From: Gracilaria vermiculophylla
Taxonomy: Eukaryota > Rhodophyta > Florideophyceae > Gracilariales > Gracilariaceae
Direction of reading: 5' to 3'
NCBI GenBank assembly: GCA_019155205.2
Contig: JAHNZQ020000004.1
Location: 2,208,343 to 2,272,342 of the forward strand
Length of the DNA: 64,000 nucleotides
Of this stretch, positions 1 to 10,922 are shown piece after piece. A program made the position numbers and the translations under genes. The notes beneath the pieces are model-generated. The model worked only from the letters and a program-made list of their open reading frames with translations, searched no databases and had not been told where the DNA came from. How positions within the stretch are numbered: the first letter of the stretch is position 1; each line of letters begins with the position of its first letter.

Positions 1-31
1 TGGTGGTAGGAGGCTCTAGCTGAACCTATGA

Positions 32-1360
32 ATGGATTATCACTGGCCCGCCTTGCCTATACACTGTTCCGCAAATGTGCTTTTCTGCACAGAGTATGTG
101 ATAAACCGGTTGATTCTACAAAAGTACAGAACGCCACTCTCGATTTTCCCTGCAAGGACACCGCTTGAGTTAGTTGGAATTAGCATTCTCGGTCCCCTTC
201 TAAGGATCCAGCGAGCTAACAAGTTCCTTCTCATTATCATGCACCGTATCTCGAATCTGGCTCGAACTGTCTCTTGACGAAAGATCACGACCTTTTACGG
301 TTAGCACTACGTTCGTCACGGATTAGACAATTAGCTATGGCCCTCCAGTGGACTAAATATCCAATAACGGAAAAAAATTCACCTCCAAGTTGTTCCACGA
401 TGTCTGTCCTATCTTGAACGTTAAGAACGTGTTTACTACGACATACTATCCCAAACGTAATGGGAAAAGTCAATGTTCTACCGTACTATCCATGCTTCTC
501 TGTGCTAATCACCCAAAAACATAGGATCTGTACGTTAACGCACTGATGCCTGCATTTAACAAGCAAGTTCGCTGGACTAACATGGTGTCACTGTTTCAGT
601 TGATACTGTCCCAGACTCCAGCCCCGGTGGCTTTTGAAGCCCATGATAGGCTTGGCGCTTTCCCATTAGTTGGTGACGAACCACCAACGGTGGAAGAACT
701 GGTTGATGAAACTCGTTCCCAGCACGTAGATGTCAATGGCACATGCTTAAGCCGTTTAAAGGCCGGAATTCCACTCTCGGTTGCGACAGGTATGCGTTAA
801 CGCATTGAAGCCGGCGACTTTGTGTATGCCCAAAAAGGAATTTTTAACCCTGAAGGGAAAAAGCGCCACAAACTCTTGCCTGCGGCTGACAGACCATTTA
901 ATCTCATCTCAATAGCCACCATTTTTTTGTAGTCACTATGAACGACAATCACGAACTTCTGTCCTGAGACCGAGTCACCTCGGCTCTTCCACCCTCTCTG
1001 GAGGTGCTCCTTAACCGCCCGATTCTGCAGGACACAGCGGCCTCGCATCCGCAAGCAACACACAATATACCGGCATTCAGACGGCCTGCTGCCTTCCCTC
1101 ATCCATCACGGGGTCTCTGAGATCTCCCGTACGTGTCGGGAGATAAGCCGGATTTGTCGCACAGGCCTGGCCAACATGGTGGACGCAAACCAAATCCAGT
1201 TCAAACTGGAGTATTTACCCGAGTGGTGGTACAGTCGGTGTCTCCCGCCTCTCCATGTAATGGGAAAAGTACCTCTCTTCCGCGTCCCGCAAGAAGACTT
1301 TCTGCTCACCGTCGCAACGGGAAACACCCCGCGACCTACGAATATGTGACCCTGCGCCGC
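32..1360 (+). pseudogene. Ty3/gypsy family D remnant: integrase core to chromodomain-like tail
   Basis: A decayed integrase-to-C-terminus segment of a Ty3/gypsy polyprotein. Positions 32-277 keep the integrase entry motif (KYRTPLSIFP, LELVGISILGP, the last replacing the usual MDxxGP). Frames then break; around 420-480 a TTTYYPKRNGKSQ-like stretch corresponds to the conserved HPQTNGQVE region. 546-960 keeps the integrase C-terminal module (AGDFVYAQKG, then HKLLPAADRPFNLI). 1176-1350, in the same frame as 546, has FKLEYLPEWWYS, which I read as a chromodomain core. There are several stops and frameshifts. The sequence differs from family A nearby, so it is a separate family. Its 5' part lies left of the window. 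The integrase call is good; the chromodomain call is tentative. Confidence 0.65.
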
Positions 1361-2059
1361 AGCCTACATGGTAAAATGTCCTGGAGACAACACCTTCCAT
1401 GACGGTGGTAAGCGCCACAGTGTCAGGAAATCGCCCCGCGACCACCGGGATGAACACTCTGGAGAATCTTTACTTGCTGGAAACGCTACGCGATCGAGTC
1501 GAAAACAATGCCCAAGCCGGAGACGGGAGCCGCTGCGTGCTGCCCTCCAAAACGGAAGTAAACGTGGAGGACGGAGATGTGGCCCTCAGAAGAGTAGTTC
1601 TTCGAAAACTACCCGCAGCCTCGCGGCACCTAGCTGCAACCTCGCCGATCGCCAGCCGCAACCTCGCGGAACCGAGCCGCTCGTGCCTGCTTAGCGGCCT
1701 ATTTGTAACGGAAATGGTAGCTCGTTCAGAGGCACAGCACCCATCGAACGGTAGACACGAAAGCTCGCGGTCAGACCAAAATATCGGCAGGTAGAAGCCA
1801 CAAATTCAACACAGAAAAGCAAACTCGAAAGGGGAACCAACAGCTCAGCGCAGAAAGAGGCCACGATAACCGGACATGGCCGGAAGGTTCACGTACATGA
1901 TTATGTTCTTGAATGACTCATCAAACACTCTTACAAGGAGGAAAGGGGGTTGCAGTACCACATACATTGATACGGGTATGACTCTTCGTCCTGGACGGCT
2001 CAGCCAATGGAACATCTTCCACATTCTCTCGTGGTATGCTATCACCTCAAAGCAGATAG
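1361..2059. other. Stretch without a recognisable gene
   Basis: Two overlapping open frames on + (1368-1694 and 1399-1794, 108 and 131 codons) show no motif I recognise and have R/S/P-biased composition, as GC-rich noncoding DNA often does. The stretch lies between the family D tail and the integrase of family A copy A3, so it may be LTR and internal sequence of either element. The purine run at about 1937-1949 could be a polypurine tract, but I cannot assign it. Confidence 0.4.
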
Positions 2060-3539
2060 AGCAGGATGGGTTATCTCTTGCACTGTTCTCCACTTGCAGG
2101 GCCTTCGATTGACCGCATATGTATCAAAGCATGTGAAGGGAATTTTTTTGCCGGACATGGCTAATGAGGCTTTGCGAACGGCGGTAGATTGTCGCTCTTG
2201 GGCCGCCGATCTGAGAAATTTCTACAAGCAGAGGACGCCGCTCATCCTGTTCTCTCCTTCAGGGCCCTTGTAGTTTGTGGCCATGGATATTTTGGGCCAT
2301 TTCATCAAATCGGAGAGAGGATACCAATTTATCGATCGGTTCTCCAAGATCAAGCGCGCTTTTTCTTGTTAGAAAACCGACGAGCTATATGCTTTACACT
2401 TTCTTGTGACATAGGGCGTACAGTTCTCCATTTTAATTATCAGTGTTCGCCTCAGGAGCACCAAGGCAGCAGTGATTGCCGATACCTTTCTGAAGAAATG
2501 GATTTAATCATATGGGATCCCGTTGTACCTTCTTGCGGAGAACAAACCCCAGTTTGCGGCAAAGCTATTCAACTCCATCCAAGGAATGCTGGGGATAAAG
2601 CAGTTGTTTACCACTGCGTACCACCCCTAAATCATCGGACAGGCAAAGAAATTTAACAAAACCATCGCCTCAATGCTCAAACATTACGTCTCGGGTCACC
2701 AGAAGCATTGGGACACGTATATGGATATGCTCACATATGCATACAACATGCAGGTGAACCGCTTCACGGAAACCAATCCTTTCAGTCTGGTGCTCTCGGG
2801 CGTCTCGCCTAGTGCCGTTTTAGGGGCATGCTGTACGGCGTATCCGGCGGATGGGCCACTGGCATGAACAGGGGCCAGAGCAATGAGCTCTAAGTCAAGA
2901 CGGTATGAGAATCAATCTTTATCTCAAAGGGGAGACTCAATTCTTCGGAAAAAATATATGAACGGGATTCTGACCTGAAGTTGAAAAACTTATCTCAAAT
3001 GAAAGGCGACGAAATTTTTAACGAAAAATCTGTGGAGACGTCCGATAAATCGCCGGACGGCACGCACAATTTAGCGCAAAACATCTCAGGGCCTTACAAA
3101 ATTTCTAATACCTACAGCGAAACTGTCGCTATTGCGGAAAATGGGCTCCGCGACGTCGTCTCCTGTGATTGGGTGACGAAAGTCTCGACGCCCCGCCTTT
3201 CAGGAATATCTGCCACCCCACATCTGGAGCCGCACGCGAGAATTCCTGCTCCTTACAACTCAGAGATAACAACAAAGATGGAAACTGGAGACCCCATCAC
3301 ACCACTCGGTGAACCATTGATGGAAGCTTCCGACGCCATTATGACCCCTTAAGGTGGTATTTTCTACGCAGTGGATCATATTGTCTCTCACCAGTAGACC
3401 CCTGCAGGACTATTGTACCGCAACAGATGGTATGCGCACAAGTCAAAAAAAGATATGGAAGAACCGGCGAGATAGATACCGAAATCGTTTTGTCAGGAGA
3501 TACAATGCCAATCTAAAGCGGCAACGCATTTCCGTATAG
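2060..3539 (+). pseudogene. Family A copy A3: integrase to chromodomain, degraded
   Basis: This is the 3' end of a Ty3/gypsy polyprotein, homologous piece by piece to the minus-strand copies A1 and A2. Visible in order: integrase N-terminal region (FFLPDMANEALRTAVDC, about 2145), QRTPLILFSPSGPL then FVAMDILG (2235-2300), the catalytic-core end (TTAYHP.., about 2610), SMLKHYVSGHQKHWDTYMD (2673-2740), the GPYKISNTYSETVAI module (2981-3352) and a chromodomain-like tail (FYAVDHIVSH to YNANLKRQRISV, 3357-3539). A solo TRIM LTR sits inside the integrase at 2367. Stops and frameshifts show it is dead. RT, RNase H and gag are missing. The tail ends at a stop about 245 bp before the convergent antisense gene. 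Confidence 0.8.
2367..2443 (-). mobile_element. Solo LTR of the TRIM-like element inside A3 integrase
   Basis: A 77-bp block beginning TGTTAGAAAAC and containing CTTTACACTTTCTTGTGACA matches, with many substitutions, the 79-bp LTR of the complete TRIM at 49288-49597. It splits the A3 integrase sequence between FSKI(K)RA and the STKAAVIADTF block, which are contiguous in A1 and A2. The right terminus is altered (expected CAACA is not present) and no clean target duplication remains, so this is an old insertion. Confidence 0.7.
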
Positions 3540-3785
3540 GCGTTTCCGTTCAAAAAAAAGAAAGAAGCCCCAAGACGGAGCTTTCTTTCGTTCTCCGCTA
3601 TCTCCCCATCATCTGGATCTTTATTTTTCTTGTCCAGGTCGCTGTTGCCTATTCGCCGTATGCTCCTGCGAAGAACTATTACGGAATTCACTCGTCACAT
3701 AGCAGGTGCTCCATCTCAAAATTATTTTAGTTTGTAGCTATGTGAAATTACCACCACCACTGGATTATTTACGCCCACAGGATAC

Positions 3786-6395
3786 CAAACCACGTCACAT
3801 ACTGGGCATCCAGGCGAGCTTTCGCTGCAAAAACTTGGCTCTCCATGAACCCCTTCGGACTCTCCTTGATGGCAGCCATTCAAGCTCGGTCCGCCTCTGC
3901 CTTAGGAAGCTTTAGGACCCAGTCACGAGTCTCGCACAGGATCTCCACAGAAGAAGCGGTTGTAGGGAGGCCAGCTACCGAAAAAGCCCGCACCAACTCC
4001 TGAAAGGCAGTATCAAGAGCCTCAGGGGACGAACCGCCCGAGGATGAGCTGAAAACGGTAGTCCCTGCCAGCGGAATAACAGCCGTCACAGAAGTCGTTA
4101 CGGACGACGGCCCAGTTGGAACAGTGGGCTTCCATGCAAATGCTGCGAAAACTGCAGCAGAGAGCGGCAGATACAATAGAGGAGCAGCTGGCACTGAAGG
4201 TGACGGCGGCACAGGAGCCGGGACGCTTCTCAGGTGAGGCTGACTATCCTGAACCGGGACGCTCCTCAAACGGGGTTGCACCTCTTGGGCCGAAGCAATT
4301 GTGACGGGACTATTCTCGACATCTTTTATAGAAGTGACACCGGCCACAGCCGCAAGAGGATCCGGCATCGATGCTGGAGGCCGCGCCACCACCTTGGGCG
4401 TGGAGCCACGTCTTATGACGGAGCCGGATACTAAAGTAGCGTACGGATCTCCAGGCTCTCCACTACATGATCAATAGTACGGAATATGCAGCCATGGCGT
4501 CTGCGGAGCCAAAGAAGCTCTAAGGCGGGGGAAGGCCGGGTATGCTCGCACGTCATCGTCCGCATTGGGGCTCCTCGTAGATGGATGAAACGTATCTACG
4601 ACATTATGATATTAGAGATAACCAGACGAATCGTTCCACACCACCTCAAGATTGAAACCTAACAGCGTCTTTGGTCCGGACTCGCTCCATGCAGTGCCTT
4701 TAACCAGTTTTTAAATGACTGAGGAGCAGAGGACTTTGATTGTTGGCACCGATGAAGGAAAGCAAAAATCCGGCAGTTGGCTACTTCGAGGAACTCCAAT
4801 AAAGACAACCATGTAGACACCTAGTACAGGAGATGAAGCCTTCATTCGCTGCCCGGAGATAATCCAGAAGGGTGCCGACCGCATATTCCGTCGACGTAAT
4901 CAGCATGATGAGCAGTCCTAAGGAGTCATGTGGGTCTATAACCTTTGAGGTATGGTTCGCGAATGTGAGTGGCGGTGCCTCAGGGAGATGCGGGAAGACC
5001 CAATGGTTCCTCCAAGAGTCGTTCACCTTGAGGTAATACTTCGGTAGCTTCCCGGAAAGCACGTAATGGAACTACGTGTTTTGCCAACCACTGAAATACC
5101 CGAAGGCGTTCCGCACTCGGATTTCATACGCAAGATGCGTTCCCCATTGATTGCGATTCACCTAATAGAGGCGGGCATGGGGGGGATCAAACGGCAGTAC
5201 CACACGGGCGGAGCTTCCATCAGCGATGCTCCAAAGACGCCCCGCTCGCTGGTGAGTGCTTTCACAGTACAGGAGTAGTTGGAATCGAGACTGAATCTCA
5301 CGCTCTTTTTCCGTTCTGAGGGAAGGAGTGTGGCAGTGTTCCACCGTGATTGGAGCATTGTAACAATGCACCGGAGTGTCTAGCTAGTGAGCACGGAAAG
5401 CGTCTACCCAGTTTTGCTTCTTGTCATTCCAGACGATCCCTGGAACGGCGCGTAACCGCATCTCCTGATGGTACGATCCAAAATGGTGAATGTTATCCTC
5501 CATGGAATAAGGGAGAAAGAAGCGCCTGCCATGGAAGGGCAAAAAGACCCCTATAGCACAATGGTGGAAGTGCTCCCCTAGGCGAAGTGGCGCACCGGTC
5601 AAGTTGTCATACACCTCAGGATAACACGAGAAAGCAGGAGCCTGGGACGGAGAACTCATCCCGAGGGTGTTGCTAGTTAGAGAAATGGGGACCAATTGTT
5701 TAGTGGCACCATGAAAACTGGACGGAACACCACCAGGGCGGAGGCCCGCCATTATACACCCGTCCGGGGAGATATCCATGTCACGACGCCATCGAGGAAT
5801 ACGAGGAAATGACGTAAAAGGGGATGCAGGGAGGACATGGGCGCCATAGCGGGGAACGATTTCATGAGAAATGGAAAACGGTGACAGTGCAACAAGGAAA
5901 CGTATGAGTTAAGATGTTTCGTTGAGGATGGAAGAGCGCACGTGACGACTCGGGCATTTCCCAAAAGGGAACCTCGAGGAAAATGGAGTGTCGGGCACTA
6001 TAAGAGGATCGGGCCTACTGCACCACGAGAACAAGCCAACAAACCGGACAGATTGGACCGCGCCCCGTCTCCAAATGGCGGACCGCCTCCCCCTTGAGGG
6101 TGACACCCAGATTGTATGGGAGATGTCACCGCTGACTGGTGCTATGAAACCATCGGGGCACACCAAGAAGGAGCAGACAAGGTTAAGTCGGGAAATGTTA
6201 GGTGCCCAAAACCGCCTCAAAAAAGATACGCAAGCCTGAGGTCAGCACATCACGCGAAAACGGGGGAGTTCGAGGGAGCCCCTGCGGAAGAGGATTTTTC
6301 GCATCCTGGAAGGCCGCTATGACGTCGCCGCCGCTAGGAGCCGGTGAAGGATCAATCTATGAAAAGATGCAGTTCGAGGACGTGGTACAATTCAG
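3786..6395 (-). pseudogene. Antisense gene of family A, copy A3 (longest version)
   Basis: Encoded opposite to the A3 polyprotein, between its chromodomain and its 3' LTR. Read from the LTR inwards: 5384-5779 keeps LGMSSPSQAPAF and GAPLRLGEHFHHCAIGVFLPF, matching A1 (FGMSSPTSAP, GAQFRPGEHFDHRATRVFV). 4781-5371 encodes a coherent block absent from A1 and A2 (KLPKYYLKVNDSWRNHWVFP, IDPHDSLGLLIML, YAVGTLLDYLRAANEG, CLHGCLYWSS). 3880-4392 encodes the P/A/S-rich part with the repeated VQPRLRSVP peptide and the SPEALDTAFQELVRAF block. A short tail (MAAIKES..) follows past a stop to about 3786. Function unknown. The position matches the antisense ORFs of plant Tat/Ogre-type elements, which is the best analogy I can offer. 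Frameshifts and stops break it. Confidence 0.7.
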
Positions 6396-6406
6396 TAAAG
6401 GGGGTA

Positions 6407-6994
6407 TGTAGTACACTGGATCCCTAAGGAATATTGTCTTGTCACCTTACAACTGGGTATTTCTAAGGAGTGTTTTTATTCGAATAAATGAGCTATATGG
6501 TGCAATATTCGGTTCACGTATGCTAAAGTACTCCTGAGAAAGTAAATAATTTAAATTTATCTAAATTAATTAGTGTACGTACTTAGACTAGTGTGCAGTA
6601 ATGAGACCTGTTGAAGGGGGGCTCCTGGCACTGTACTTAATCTGCCAGTTGAGCTCCATCTCCGGGGATAGTAAACCAAGCACCTTTCAGTCTTCTTCTA
6701 CTTTTTCTGGTTAGAGACTCTTTTCGGACGCCTTCAGATATCTGCGATCTCTTTCGGTGTTGTTCGTTAGCCGCCGATTTCCAGGTTGCCTCATAGCTGC
6801 GCCTGTAGGAACACTGTCCGCTCAATAAACCCCCATCTCCATTTGGTAGGTGAGGACCCCCTTTTGGGATTCCCCTGGCTCATGACCGTGATTACCAAAG
6901 ACCACCTTTAGGAACTCCTGCCTTTAGGGTAACCAAAAATTCCTAACGGACTTTGTTCATTGTCACCCCGAAAGGAGAACTGACGATACCTCGC
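6407..6994 (+). repeat. 3' LTR of family A copy A3
   Basis: It starts TGTAGTACACTGG right after a purine-rich tract (TTCAGTAAAGGGGG), which serves as the polypurine tract. It aligns along its length with the other family A LTRs, for example 49203-50069 in the same orientation, including the GCTCCTGGCACTGTACTTAATCTG region. The outer end is eroded near GACGATACCTCGCA, where the intact LTRs read CAGTACCACA. This places the 3' end of A3 and shows that the antisense gene begins just inside the LTR. Confidence 0.8.
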
Positions 6995-7864
6995 ACAAGG
7001 CTGGTACCCCATATTGGGTGCGCGAATTCCTCAGTCGCAAAACAAAATCTGTGGAGCCTTCTGTCTCGCGGTCAGGTCCAGGAAGAGGCCAGACACAAGA
7101 GTCTGGTTCTTACTAATCTCTCCTCGTTTGCCACCGACGACCGTTCCGCATTGCGCCGACGCGATGCACATTACACCGCACGACTAACCCTAATTTGCAA
7201 CTAATACGCGCTTTTTTTTCTCTTTCTGTTCAAAAACGCAACAGAAAATGCCTTACGTAGCTGGGCATGGGTTAAATATAGTCTGTGCTAATATTTTCGA
7301 ATACAGATGTTGCAATGGCACAGATGTGCATACTTATCTGAAATATCTTGGGAAAGCAACCTCTAAAAAATATCAATACGCTGGGTCACAAAATCTTTCA
7401 TAACATATGGGCTTTCTTTACAGTAAGCAGATGGGAGGGTTAATTATTAAAAAAAATGTGACAGCTGACAAACGTTTTTTTTTACGAATTTCTATTTGCC
7501 ACTTATTCTTAAATAGAAAAATAACGTTGATAAAAAATGGCTAGGATCCATTCTATAACATCTGAAAAGTGGGAACGAAAAAGGCTCAGCCAGCTTGTCC
7601 CCAGCGAAATATTGCCATGTTGTAAACTGTAGATTCCGCTTTTTGTTTTTATTTGCGGTCCATAATTTCCCGCAGTCATGTGATCGACATTTGATTTCAA
7701 CAAAATAACCAATTTAGTTGCAAGCGATGGTATCAATGAGATTTTGTCTTTGGACAATTGAAAAACTCGTTTCCCGCTTAGGTAGCTCAACTGCCTTCGG
7801 AAATACTAGAAGTTCACGGAGCTAGTTTTGCTTGTTTTGAAATTGATGCGAGCGTCTACAAGTA
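6995..7864. other. Stretch without a recognisable gene
   Basis: The first 200 bases continue GC-balanced sequence. From about 7205 the stretch becomes AT-rich with T-runs. A minus-strand frame at 7509-7790 (93 codons) has no domain I can name. It ends at the TA dinucleotide 7863-7864 that begins a Tc1-like remnant. Confidence 0.5.
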
Positions 7865-8958
7865 CAGTGTGTTTCAAAATCATACTATCATCTTAAATTG
7901 CCTCAAAACTGTACTGTAGGCTACCTTTTGCACATGGTCTCTGTTGAGTCGTATCAAAATGATATGCACACCCTTTCTATTCCAGTAAAAATGGGTCGAG
8001 GTCACCCACTTTCCAAACAAAGACAGCCTCAAAACATCATGTTTAACGCCGCGCAAAACTATAAAAGTGCAATTGCGCAAAAACAGAAGCCTTATAGAAT
8101 GTTCATTTTGCCAATGTCCTCAAAAAACCTATCCTTAATGGATTAAGACGATCTCCAGGATGCCCGAAAAAGCTCAAATGAGCTAAAAGAAGAGGAATTG
8201 AAAGTAAGGTGTGTGAAAAAAATATTTTGAAAAGGAATATTGGAATAAATATCAATCTCAACGTTTGAAAGTCAACTATATGGAGAACGATAAACAACAA
8301 AAAATGTATTTCGGTATATAGAAATGAAAGTTATTTTTATTCTTTTTGAAAATCCAAAGCAAGAAAGGGTTGTCTTACATGCTAGAAAAGCATACTGGAG
8401 AAAAGAATTGAAATGTTTAACTTTCACTGACGAACTAATGTTCAATCTGGATGGATCAGAGTGCTAGAGAGCCTACCGGCACGGTCTTCGTGAAAAAAGC
8501 TTAGATCTGTACACAAGCTATTTTGGGTTTAACATCAGTAATGATCTGGGCTGGAAGTTATAAAAATGGTCTCACTAACATTGCATTTATGAAAACATCC
8601 ATGAACACGGAAAACTATCATGAATTTCTATTCAATATTTTGCTACCGTTTGGTTACTCTTTGCAAGAAGAAAATTTTAATTCTCAGCAGGATAACACGC
8701 ATATGCACACGGCGCCTTTAGTTAAATAACAGACTACAATAATCAGATGTATGTGCTCCAGAGTGCCTGGCGCTCTCGCTAGATTTCAACCTAATCGGAA
8801 ACGTTTCGTAATTGATGGTTAGGCTGGTTTATGGGCATTAATGGTAACCTCAGACAGTTTTTGAAGCCTAAATCTATATTAAGAGTTGCAGTGGAGGTCT
8901 ATAAAAGTTTTCACTGTAAAATAGTACATCAAAAAGAAGTCAAAACGTTGCCTAACCG
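7865..8958 (+). pseudogene. Tc1/mariner (DD34E) remnant M1
   Basis: It begins at TA followed by CAGTGTGTTTCAAAATCAT, a variant of the inverted repeat of the better copies M2 and M3. 7898-8146 matches the transposase N-terminus (SVESYQNDMHT, GRGHPLSKQRQ, NYKSAIAQK). 8523-8729 matches the catalytic core around the second acidic residue (MIWAGSYKNG, NMNTENYHE-like, LQEENFNSQQDN), after which a stop ends the frame. Later sequence (about 8750-8940) decays and the 3' inverted repeat is missing. The remnant abuts the left LTR of family C. It is heavily mutated and older than M2 and M3. Confidence 0.8.
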
Positions 8959-9182
8959 TGTGGCAACTCACGTCTGCAATTCGTAGCAAAACAAAGGACA
9001 GTGGAAAGAAAGGCTCTGTATCCTCCTTCTCAGAGTACCGAGCTTGTCTTTACTTAGGTTTAACACATAGCCTCTTTGACCACAGCCCTGGTGACCTTTG
9101 CTGCTTTTGGAATTAGTGAAAAGCTAATCCGTTCCTGATGCTCTTTTGAATCACGCCATCAAATGCTCCGCGCTGTGAAACA
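8959..9182 (-). repeat. Left (3') LTR of family C
   Basis: Starts TGTGGCAACTCACGTC and ends near GCGCTGTGAAACA on +. It shares extended similarity with 17425-17666 (GAGTAYCGAGCTTKTCTTTAC, ACATAGCCTCTTTG, GTGACCTTTGC). Edges come from this pairwise comparison only. Confidence 0.6.
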
Positions 9183-9184
9183 CG

Positions 9185-9769
9185 GCCCCATCGTGTTGTC
9201 CTTTTCCGAAATACCCACGCCACGAGGAAACGTCACAGAGCTTCTGCGCTTCTATCTGAAACCTTCGATCACCCTGCAGCACTCTGTCTCAGAAATCCAG
9301 GTAGGTACTCTCGTACGTTTTGCAAAGGTTCCCGTGTTAAAACAACCATGTCGGTTAGACCGAAACATTCCACTAATGTCTGCAAGGTTTCATCCGGCTT
9401 TTGGAATTCTTTTCATGGTTTGGCGTTATGGTATATTGTTTTGCTGTGTCTCGCGTATTTCAATAGCTATGGGTATATTTTGTGGTTATCTTGTGCCACC
9501 CTGTAGAAAACCATTCGATGAGCATGGACGACCCCTTTTTTCCTTTCCTTTAAGTAACTATTTGACTTCATAAACCCGTTTTTATTGAAACCAACGAACT
9601 GTCGCGGCCCACGCCATTTAAATCGGAGCTTATGTCCATGCTTCTTGGCTTTCTGTACCAGCGCGAAGTCCCCTATGGCAAATTTCGTAGCCGTAACATT
9701 CGTACTAGCATTGTGGAGATCAATTACGTTTTTTCGGTGCTTTGAGATCCATGCCTATACCTCGCGATG
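9185..9769 (-). pseudogene. Family C integrase C-terminus and chromodomain-like tail
   Basis: Reading the minus strand from 9769, the frame gives NVIDLHNASTNVTATK, then the integrase C-terminal module GDFALVQKAKKHGHKL with WRGPRQFVGF. Nearer the LTR, about 9210-9260, RFLVAW in one frame and GISEKDNT in the next suggest a chromodomain core with a frameshift. The segment continues the integrase that stops at the other side of B1 (ILNAM | HREV). Several stops show it is dead. A plus-strand frame of 136 codons at 9163-9573 overlaps it and is treated as a shadow. Confidence 0.65.
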
Positions 9770-9774
9770 CATTG

Positions 9775-9977
9775 TTCAACAAGGGATGTAAGGTAATGGC
9801 AACTGGGTCGATGGCCCTTTTTACTGAGCCTGTACTGCTCTGCTGTGGGCTCTTAAATACGCCCCCATACCTATCCGTTCGCGCTCGTTCGCATATCGTC
9901 AACACAGTCCTAATTACGCGACCGTTTTCATCACTGTGTCAGCGCCCCTTTGAAGGCATTCAAAGTGCTCTGTTGCA
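9775..9977 (-). repeat. 3' LTR of B1
   Basis: 203 bp, almost identical to 13649-13851. The only differences I see are one base in TCTTAAATACG versus TCTTAATTACG and one in TTACGCGACC versus TTACACGACC. CATTG lies immediately outside. Confidence 0.92.
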
Positions 9978-10028
9978 CCATTTTCGTTCAAGACCATTGC
10001 CGTGGCGTCATTGTAGGTGAGGCAGCAA

Positions 10029-10822
10029 TTAGTTGCGAACAATGTATTCGTGCAATGCTTGTGTAATTGTACCATCGGCATCAATGAAATCACGCGTTGG
10101 CTGCCATTCAGCGTCGTGGGTCCGAGCATTTTCCATGAGTGTTAGCCATTGATATCCGCGCCCTCTTTTGCGATGAGCAAGAATACGAGAAACCTTAAAT
10201 AAAGGTGTAGACGAACTGTCATTAACCGGACAGGGCGCCTTACGGCTCGAGTGAGCAAGCGCGACGGGCTGTTCGCGACGGGGCTTCGTATGAGACACAT
10301 GTACCACAGGATGCGTTCGAATATGAGCTGGAAAATTCAGGCGAACCGCGTTCCTTCCAATTAGTTCAAGTATGCGAAATGGACCAAACCTTCGGGCAGA
10401 CAACTTTGACGAAGATTGAGCTTTGCTGTAGGCATCGATAAAGAGTTTGCGAGAAACCCATACTTGGTCACCTACTTGATAGGTGGGTACCTTGACATGC
10501 ACGCTTGCTTCAGCGGTTTGACGAGCCTTGGCCGGCCGGTGCGCATACTGTGCGTCAGACATCACGGAACTCAAACGATCTCGAAAATCGCGGAGCGTCT
10601 CGATCGGTGTTCGTGCTTGGAAAATGGTGTCAAGAGGGGCTTTTGGCGCCCAGCCAAGGTCAACCTGAAATGGGGAAAGGCCAAGATCCTGAGACACAGC
10701 TGAATTGTAAGCGAATTCGGCACTGGGAAGCAACAGATCCCAATCGTTTTGCTCGAAAGTACAAAAGCAGCGAATGTAGTTTTCTACCATGCGATTCATT
10801 ACCTCCGAGGCACCGTCGGTTT
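10029..10822 (-). CDS. B1 pol part 2: integrase C-terminal half with chromodomain
   Basis: Open from the gap edge (TDGASEVMNRMVENYIR) to a stop at 10029. It holds the end of the integrase catalytic core, including the glutamate of the DDE triad in GASEVMNR. Next come the conserved FAYNSAVSQDLGLSPF stretch and the C-terminal GPF module (FGPFRILELIGRNAVRLNFP). The C-terminal chromodomain reads FKVSRILAHRKRGRGYQWL then HDAEWQPTRDFIDADGT. The chromodomain probably guides integration to modified chromatin, as in other chromoviruses. The frame is intact. B2 carries the homologous tail at 26256-26474. The upstream integrase is hidden in the gap. Confidence 0.9.
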
Positions 10823-10922
10823 NNNNNNNNNNNNNNNNNNNNNNNNNNNNNNNNNNNNNNNNNNNNNNNNNNNNNNNNNNNNNNNNNNNNNNNNNNNNNN
10901 NNNNNNNNNNNNNNNNNNNNNN
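10823..10922. other. Assembly gap (100 N)
   Basis: Exactly 100 N inside B1 pol. The right edge stops in RNase H (CYLEG) and the left edge resumes in late integrase (TDGASEV). In the paralogue B2 these points lie about 915 bp apart (24748 to 25663), so the gap is a fixed-length placeholder that hides more sequence than it shows. Confidence 0.95.

Noticed and set aside
1399..1794. 131-codon plus-strand frame as a possible gene
   Set aside because: No motif, biased composition, overlapping frames of similar length and a neighbourhood of degraded retroelements.
7509..7790. 93-codon minus frame as a piggyBac-type Cys-rich remnant
   Set aside because: One frame loosely recalled the C-terminal finger, but the cysteines are missing and no other transposase part is nearby.
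9163..9573. 136-codon plus-strand frame between the family C LTR and integrase remnant
   Set aside because: It overlaps minus-strand integrase C-terminal and chromodomain-like sequence of family C, has no recognisable motif and overlaps the LTR; treated as a shadow.
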